Source: Sandaracinobacteroides sayramensis (GTDB lineage: Bacteria; Pseudomonadota; Alphaproteobacteria; Sphingomonadales; Sphingomonadaceae). From it: a stretch of 64,000 bases of DNA. Below, one piece after another: positions 59,004 to 64,000 of this stretch. Position numbers and translations under genes: made by a program. The notes beneath the pieces are model-generated. The model made no database searches. It was given only the letters and a program-made list of their open reading frames with translations, and was not told where the DNA came from. The stretch lies in assembly GCF_022014495.1 (NCBI RefSeq), contig NZ_JAKLSQ010000003.1:36574-100573 (forward strand), given 5' to 3'. The stretch's first letter is position 1. Every line of letters starts with the position of its first letter.

Positions 59004-59533
59004 CCAGATTCTCCCCCAAGGCCGCTCTTCTCGTCCTGCTGGCGCTGGGCGCCGCGCCCGTTTCCGCGCAAGGCCTGACCAGTTCCGCGTTGAAGGGGCT
59101 GGACAGCCGCGCGCCGATCGATGTCGATGCCGACCGGATCGACGTGCTGGACCAGCAGAATCAGGCGATCTTCGCCGGCAACGTCCGGGTGCGGCAAAGC
59201 AATCTGACGCTGGAGGCGGACCGGATCAAGGTCGCCTACAGCCGCCCTGCGAAGGGCGATCCGGTCATCCAGCGGCTGGACGCCGACGGCAATGTGCGGC
59301 TTGCCACGCCCAGCGAACGCGCGACGGCGCGGTTCGGCATCTACGATGTGGAGAAGCGAATCCTGACGCTGATCGGCAATGTGGTGCTGACACAGGGCAC
59401 CACCAAGGTGCAGGGCAATCGGCTGACGATCGATCTGGCGACGGGCCGCTCCACCATCGATGGCCGCAGTTCGACCGGGCAGCCGGGCAGCCGGGTGACA
59501 GGCCGCTTCGCGGTGCCGGATCGCAATAAGTAA
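59000..59533 (+). CDS. lptA: LPS periplasmic bridge protein LptA
   Basis: 177 residues. Signal peptide (ALLVLLALGAAPVSAQG), then the OstA-like fold: IDVDADRIDVLDQQNQAIFAGNVRVRQSNLTLEADRIKV, and VQGNRLTIDLATGRSTID. Normally followed by lptB; here the next gene is ubiG on the other strand with a dispersed repeat between, so lptB must be elsewhere. Confidence 0.92.
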   Translation: MTRFSPKAALLVLLALGAAPVSAQGLTSSALKGLDSRAPIDVDADRIDVLDQQNQAIFAGNVRVRQSNLTLEADRIKVAYSRPAKGDPVIQRLDADGNVRLATPSERATARFGIYDVEKRILTLIGNVVLTQGTTKVQGNRLTIDLATGRSTIDGRSSTGQPGSRVTGRFAVPDRNK

Positions 59534-59588
59534 GAGAGGGGTTTCCCGCCGCGCGGGGCGCCTGGGTTGGGGATGCGCATTCCCCCTT

Positions 59589-59670
59589 CGTCATCCCGGG
59601 CTTGACCCGGGATCCCGCTTCTTTCCCACGCCGCCGGAAAGCCGGACCCCGGGTCAAGCCCGGGGTGACG
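59589..59670. repeat. Dispersed inverted repeat, copy 4 (82 bp)
   Basis: Arms start CGTCATCCCGGGCTTGACCC and end with the complement; one base differs from copies 1 and 3, and the loop is shorter. Lies between lptA and the convergent ubiG gene. Confidence 0.9.
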
Positions 59671-59683
59671 GGCAATATGCCAA

Positions 59684-60466
59684 TTATTTCTGTGGGTTCT
59701 CAGCCTGGATACGGGTCGCCTTGCCGATGTAGTTGATGCTCGTGTCGGCGGAGATATGGAACCCGCGCGCGGGCGACCAGCTCAAGCCCCGCACATCCTC
59801 CACCCGCAATCCGGCTTCCGCCAGCTTTTGCGTCAGTTCGTCGGGAGTCACGAACTGTTTCCACTCATGGCCGCCATCGGGGATCAGCCTCAGCAACCGC
59901 TCGGCTCCGGCGATCAGCACGGCCCAGCTCTGGGGCGTGCGGTTCGGAGTGGAGAAAAGCAGCAGCCCTCCCGGCTTCAGCAGCGCCGATATTGCGGAAA
60001 TAAATGACTTTGTATCAGTGACATGTTCAATAACTTCAAGACAGGTTATGAAGTCGAGCCGGCCAGCGTTATAGGCGGCGAATTCCAGAAGCTCCGTGCA
60101 ATGGTAGGGGATGGCCAACCGTTGCGCCGCCGCATGGGCGCGCGCCACGGCGATCACCTCTTCGCCCGCGTCCAGCCCTTCGACATTTGCCCCCATGCGG
60201 GCCAGCGGCTCCGCCACCAGCCCGGCGCCGCAACCGATGTCCAGCGCGGTCAGACCTTCGAGCGCCCGACGCTTTCGGGGATCGCGGGCGAAATGCGCGA
60301 TCGCAGCTTCACGGATATAGCCCAGCCGCGCCGGGTTGATCCGGTGCAGCAGTTTCGAGGCGCCTTCGGGATCCCACCAGTCCTCGGCGAGCGTTCCGAA
60401 CAGCGCGACATTGCCGCTGTCCTGCGTGGCCCTGGCGGAATCCTGAAGGGAAGGGGGGCTGGTCAT
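59684..60466 (-). CDS. ubiG: 3-demethylubiquinone 3-O-methyltransferase / 2-polyprenyl-6-hydroxyphenol methylase
   Basis: 260 residues. SAM-binding LTALDIGCGAGLVAEPLARMGANVEGLD, then FITCLEVIEHVTD and LLLFSTPNRT. Catalyses both O-methylations in ubiquinone synthesis. Codons at 59990-60050 are markedly AT-rich although the encoded motif is among the most conserved in the family. Confidence 0.95.
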   Translation of the reverse strand: MTSPPSLQDSARATQDSGNVALFGTLAEDWWDPEGASKLLHRINPARLGYIREAAIAHFARDPRKRRALEGLTALDIGCGAGLVAEPLARMGANVEGLDAGEEVIAVARAHAAAQRLAIPYHCTELLEFAAYNAGRLDFITCLEVIEHVTDTKSFISAISALLKPGGLLLFSTPNRTPQSWAVLIAGAERLLRLIPDGGHEWKQFVTPDELTQKLAEAGLRVEDVRGLSWSPARGFHISADTSINYIGKATRIQAENPQK

Positions 60467-60494
60467 GGGAAGCGGAATAGCGCTTGCCGGCGTC

Positions 60495-61277
60495 TCAGTC
60501 GATGGTGGCGAACTGCCGCTGCCCCCCCGATTGCGGCGCGGGTGCAGGCATCAGCCGCCAGCCCTGGGAAGTGAGCATCTCCAACGGGCTGAAGCGGCGC
60601 TTGTAATCCATCCGAGGCGAGCCCTTCACCCAATAGCCGAGATAGACATACCGCAGCCCCACCTCGGCGGCGCGCTGCACATGATCCAGGATCATGTAGG
60701 TGCCAAGGCCAGGGCGCGCGTCCGTCCCGGTTTCATAGAAGCTGTAGACCATGGACAGGCCGTCGGACTGCTTGTCGGTCAGGCAGGCGCCCACCAGCTT
60801 GCCGGGGCGCCCGTCCACGCCGGGCTCGCGATATTCGACGACGACGGTGTTCACCGGCGACGTCTCGATCATTTCCGCGAAATCGTAGCCGTCCATGCTG
60901 GCCATGCCGCCATGCGGATGGCGCGCTTTCAGATAGCGGCGGAGCAAGTCGAACTGCTCCTCGGTCGCCCAGGGATCGCAAGCGGCCACGTCGAGATCGG
61001 CGTTGCGCCGGATCAGCCGCTTGTGGGACTGGCTCGGCTGGTAATGGCTGGCGATGATCCGCACCGAAACGCAGGCCGTGCAGCCATCGCAACTCGGGCG
61101 ATAGACCACATTCTGGCTTCGCCGGAAGCCGATGCGGCCGAGCCCCTCGCTCATCCGCTGCGCGTCCGGCCCACGCAATTCGGCGAACACCTTCCGCTCG
61201 ATGCGGCCGGGCAGATAGGGGCACGGGCTCTCGGCCGTGACGAAGAAGCGGGGAAATCGAGTCGGCTGCTCGGTCAT
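60495..61277 (-). CDS. bpt: Aspartate/glutamate leucyltransferase (Bpt, R-transferase family)
   Basis: 260 residues. Cys-rich N-terminus with [16 protein letters not shown], then [15 protein letters not shown] and the C-terminal [24 protein letters not shown], typical of the ATE/Bpt family. Adds Leu to N-terminal Asp or Glu, feeding the N-end rule pathway (ClpS/ClpAP). ATG at 61277 (MTEQPTRF) replaces an upstream in-frame ATG at 61349. Confidence 0.95.
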   Translation of the reverse strand: MTEQPTRFPRFFVTAESPCPYLPGRIERKVFAELRGPDAQRMSEGLGRIGFRRSQNVVYRPSCDGCTACVSVRIIASHYQPSQSHKRLIRRNADLDVAACDPWATEEQFDLLRRYLKARHPHGGMASMDGYDFAEMIETSPVNTVVVEYREPGVDGRPGKLVGACLTDKQSDGLSMVYSFYETGTDARPGLGTYMILDHVQRAAEVGLRYVYLGYWVKGSPRMDYKRRFSPLEMLTSQGWRLMPAPAPQSGGQRQFATID

Positions 61278-61758
61278 GCCGGCAACGCCCTCAGCCGAAG
61301 GGTCACAGGCAGGTTTTGCCCATGGGCTTGCCCATGCGGGAAACGGCAATGCGGCAAAGCGATATTCCGCAGCGGTTGAGCCCTCACGTCCACCTCACGA
61401 CCTTGCGCCCCGGCTCCGCCAGGGAGCGCGCGGCAATTCTGCACAAGTCATGAGGGGTGCGCAACGCCGGACTCGAGTATGTTGCCGGCCCATCGATGTT
61501 AATGCGCCATAGCCGCCAACATCGCGAACCTCCGGGCTGCCCTTGCAAGAGCAGCTCCGGTGCCTGCGCAGGCCACCTTCCGACGGGCGCCTGAACCATA
61601 TCGACGCCAGTGGCAAGGCCCGTTGGAGCAAAGGCCAGCTGGCAAATCCGATTTGCAACACGACCGCCTCCGCCGTGCGACCGGGCGGTTCTACGCCGGC
61701 GAAGGCCCGCTAGCCAATGCCCCCACAGGGCGAATGCAACCGAAGTGGCGGCAACTGT
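61278..61758. other. Intergenic region, 481 bp, no gene found
   Basis: Between the bpt start and the ilvA stop. Open frames on both strands are shadows or lack ribosome sites. No tRNA or recognised RNA fold was seen by eye. Composition resembles coding DNA, so it may be a decayed gene. Confidence 0.5.
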
Positions 61759-62997
61759 TCAGTCCAGTTCCACCCGGTTCACATCATAGCCGGCGCCGCG
61801 CAGGGCTTCGATCAGCCGGGCCAGATGGTCGTCGCCGCGGGTTTCGCACTCGATCTCGGTCACCAGCCCCTTGGCGGGCAGGTTGGTGAAGATGCGCTGG
61901 TGCGACACTTCCAGGATGTTCACCTGCTGCTGGTCGAACACCCGCGCCACACCGTAAAGCTGCCCCGGCCGGTCCTTCAGGCGAATGCGCAGGCGCGCAA
62001 GCCGGCCCGCGCGCACCAGATCGCGCAACAGCACATTGGCCAGCAGCCGCGTGTCGATATTGCCGCCGGCCAGCACCAGCCCGACATTGCGGCCCCGGAA
62101 CCGGCGCCCATGGGCCAGCAGCGCCGCGAGGCCGGCGGCGCCGGCCCCTTCCACAACGGTCTTCTCGATCGCCAGCAACATGGAAACGGCGCGTTCCAGA
62201 TCGCGCTCCGCGACCAGCAGGATTTCGGACACCAGCGCCCGCACCACCGGCACGGTGTTGGAGCCGGGGAATTTGACGGCGATCCCCTCGGCCAGCGTGT
62301 CGCCGTCGGCCACGATGGGCTCGCCGGCGACCGTCGCCTTCATCGACGGGTAGAGCTCCGCCTGAACGCCGACGATGTCGAGATCGGGCTTCATCGCCTT
62401 GCCGATGGTGGCGCAGCCGGAAATCAATCCGCCGCCGCCGATCGGCACCACCAGCGTGTCGATCTCCGGCGCATCCTCCAGCATCTCCAGCGCGGCCGTG
62501 CCCTGGCCGGCCATCACCAGCGGGTCGTCGAACGGGTGGATGAACACCAGCCCGCGCTTCCGCGCGATCTCGTGCGCATGGTCGGAGGCTTCCTCCAGCT
62601 TCTCGCCGTAGAGCACCACTTCCGCGTCATGGCTTTCCGTCTGCTGCACCTTCACCACGGGGGTGAAGCGCGGCATCACGATGGTGGCTGGAATTCCCAG
62701 CCGGCGCGCATGGAAGGCCAGCCCCTGGGCGTGATTGCCGGCCGACATGGCGATCACACCGCGTTTGCGCTCTTCCTCCGTCAACGCCAGCAGGCGGTTG
62801 AGCGCGCCACGCTCTTTATAGGCGGCGGTGAACTGCAGATTTTCGAACTTCAGGAACACGCGGGCGCCGGTCAACTGCCCGAGCGTCCGGGATTCGAGCG
62901 TGGGGGTGCGAATCACCTGCCCCTTGATGCGCATCGACGCGGCCCGCACATCCTCGGCGGCGATAGCCAGCGGTTGCGACGGGGCAGGAGCGTTCAT
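61759..62997 (-). CDS. ilvA: Threonine ammonia-lyase (biosynthetic)
   Basis: 412 residues. PLP-binding Lys61 in FTAAYKERGALN, Gly-rich phosphate loop IGGGGLISG, and a C-terminal ACT domain (RIRLKDRPGQLYGVARVFDQQQVNI). Converts threonine to 2-oxobutyrate for isoleucine; the ACT domain suggests allosteric control, although one-ACT forms also occur in catabolic enzymes. ATG at 62997 has AAAGGAA upstream; the frame open to 63198 overlaps the next gene. Confidence 0.94.
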   Translation of the reverse strand: MNAPAPSQPLAIAAEDVRAASMRIKGQVIRTPTLESRTLGQLTGARVFLKFENLQFTAAYKERGALNRLLALTEEERKRGVIAMSAGNHAQGLAFHARRLGIPATIVMPRFTPVVKVQQTESHDAEVVLYGEKLEEASDHAHEIARKRGLVFIHPFDDPLVMAGQGTAALEMLEDAPEIDTLVVPIGGGGLISGCATIGKAMKPDLDIVGVQAELYPSMKATVAGEPIVADGDTLAEGIAVKFPGSNTVPVVRALVSEILLVAERDLERAVSMLLAIEKTVVEGAGAAGLAALLAHGRRFRGRNVGLVLAGGNIDTRLLANVLLRDLVRAGRLARLRIRLKDRPGQLYGVARVFDQQQVNILEVSHQRIFTNLPAKGLVTEIECETRGDDHLARLIEALRGAGYDVNRVELD

Positions 62998-63157
62998 CGG
63001 CAAATTCCTTTCAGTGTGGAAGCGCTTATCTCCGGCGTCGGGGAACCGCAATACAGCGGGCGCCATGCCGCGGGGCTGCTTGTAGGGGATCGGGAAAAGC
63101 GTGTATGAGCAAGCTGTCGGCAGCGGCCGACGGGGCATATACACAGGGGAACTCAAC

Positions 63158-63985
63158 ATGCGTGTTGCTATCATCGCGCTGGCAGCCATTTCGGCCACGC
63201 CGGCGTCGGCGCTTTCGCTTGTCTACAATGATTTTTCCAACACCAGCGGCCTGTCGCTGAACGGCCAGTCCTCGACCGCCGTCGACGCCGCCGGCCGCGA
63301 CGTGCTGCGTGTCACGCGCTCCGCCTACAACCAGAGCGGTTCGGTCTTCTCGACCACGCCGGTGACGCTGGGCGCCGACGTTTCGTTCAGCACCCGCTTC
63401 ACCTTCAACTTCAACACGCCCCTGGGCGGCGGCGCCGACGGGCTGGTGTTCGTCGTGCAGACGAACAGCAACGACGTGGGCGGTTACGGCGGCGGAATCG
63501 GCTACCAGGGCGTGCCCAACAGCGTCGGCATCGAGTTTGACACCTGGGACAACGGCCAGGGCTGGGGCGACCCGGATGCCAACCACGTCGGCATCGACCT
63601 GAACGGCAACATCTCCTCCGTGAAGGTCATCACCTCGCCGTTCACGCTGGACGAGGGCGGCGACCTGACCGCCTGGGTCGACTATAATGGCGCCACCAAG
63701 CTCCTCGAAGTGCGGCTGGCCAACAGCCTCACCCGCCCGGCCGAAGCGCTGCTGAGCTACAGCGTCGACCTCGTCTCGGTGCTTGGCACCCCGGACGCCT
63801 TCGTCGGCTTCACCTCGGGCACCGGTTCGGCGGCCGCCAACCATGACGTGATCAGCTGGATCTTCAACGACGACTACAAGCCCATCGTCGGCGGCGTGCC
63901 CGAGCCCGCCACCTGGGCGATGCTGATCGCCGGCTTCGGCCTGGTGGGCGCCGCCGCCCGCCGCCGCCGCGCGCTTTCGGCCTGA
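63158..63985 (+). CDS. Legume-lectin-like exported protein with PEPxxWA-CTERM sorting signal
   Basis: 275 residues. Signal peptide (MRVAIIALAAISATPASA), a jellyroll of the L-type lectin kind with FNTPLGGGADGLVFVVQ, GIGYQGVPNSVGIEFDTWDNG, DPDANHVGIDLNGN and AFVGFTSGTG, and the C-terminal VPEPATWAMLIAGFGLVGAAARRRR. The lectin motif contains the Asp pairs that bind metal in this fold. It is probably anchored or released at the surface by an exosortase system. AGGGGA precedes the ATG at 63158. Confidence 0.9.
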   Translation: MRVAIIALAAISATPASALSLVYNDFSNTSGLSLNGQSSTAVDAAGRDVLRVTRSAYNQSGSVFSTTPVTLGADVSFSTRFTFNFNTPLGGGADGLVFVVQTNSNDVGGYGGGIGYQGVPNSVGIEFDTWDNGQGWGDPDANHVGIDLNGNISSVKVITSPFTLDEGGDLTAWVDYNGATKLLEVRLANSLTRPAEALLSYSVDLVSVLGTPDAFVGFTSGTGSAAANHDVISWIFNDDYKPIVGGVPEPATWAMLIAGFGLVGAAARRRRALSA

Positions 63986-64000
63986 TCTTCCGGACCGTCT

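Overview
This is a GC-rich chromosomal segment from an alphaproteobacterium, most likely a sphingomonad. The evidence is gene order and family content. There are two PEPxxWA-CTERM-type proteins, an eno-ftsB-pdhA order with an E1-beta that carries its own lipoyl domain, a chvI-chvG-hprK-rapZ-ptsM-ptsH cluster facing pckA, an HPr kinase reduced to about 150 residues, and hflK-hflC-degP, lptC-lptA and ubiG in alphaproteobacterial style. The species cannot be named from the sequence alone.

Bases 1 to about 6880 are the end of an integrative conjugative or mobilizable element inserted at the 3' end of a tRNA-Cys gene. Reading in from the tRNA there are a P4-type tyrosine integrase, an unknown two-membrane-segment protein whose start overlaps the integrase stop, a small excisionase-like protein, an unknown 182-residue protein, an intergenic region rich in inverted repeats (candidate oriT), and then a trwA-trwB-trwC-like set: accessory protein, coupling ATPase, and a MOBF relaxase cut by the window edge.

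From 6881 onward the window is chromosomal backbone. 7.0-17.7 kb: two small genes, a dipeptide epimerase, enolase, a small PEP-CTERM-like protein, ftsB, and the pyruvate dehydrogenase operon with an unknown membrane protein between pdhC and lpdA. 17.7-26.7 kb: carbonic anhydrase, a J-domain protein, pckA, the ChvG/ChvI two-component system with the regulatory phosphotransferase genes, a YjhX-like toxin and bacterioferritin. 26.8-34 kb: ileS-lspA-lipoprotein, a HerA-like ATPase and degP. 34-47 kb: hflCK, mrp, pmbA, ubiA, an acyl-AMP ligase, recX, tyrA-hisC, metX-metW and a divergent Nramp-like transporter. 47-50.6 kb: DUF3597, vWA/CoxE and lipoprotein genes including mlaA. 50.7-56.3 kb: a methionine-cycle operon made of an ArsR-methyltransferase fusion regulator, metF, and methionine synthase split into two genes. 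56.3-64 kb: a Nudix hydrolase, RNase D, lptC-lptA, ubiG, bpt, threonine ammonia-lyase and a secreted lectin-like PEPxxWA-CTERM protein.

Four copies of a roughly 29-91 bp inverted repeat, with ends reading CGTCAYCCCGGG, lie in gaps between genes. Several otherwise GC-rich housekeeping genes contain short (50-100 bp) patches of AT-rich codons. I see no phage structural genes, CRISPR array, rRNA operon or insertion sequence. The least explained items are the element cargo gene at 4640-5494, the SahR-like metF/metH operon, the tandem repeats at the chvG start, and the AT-rich codon patches.
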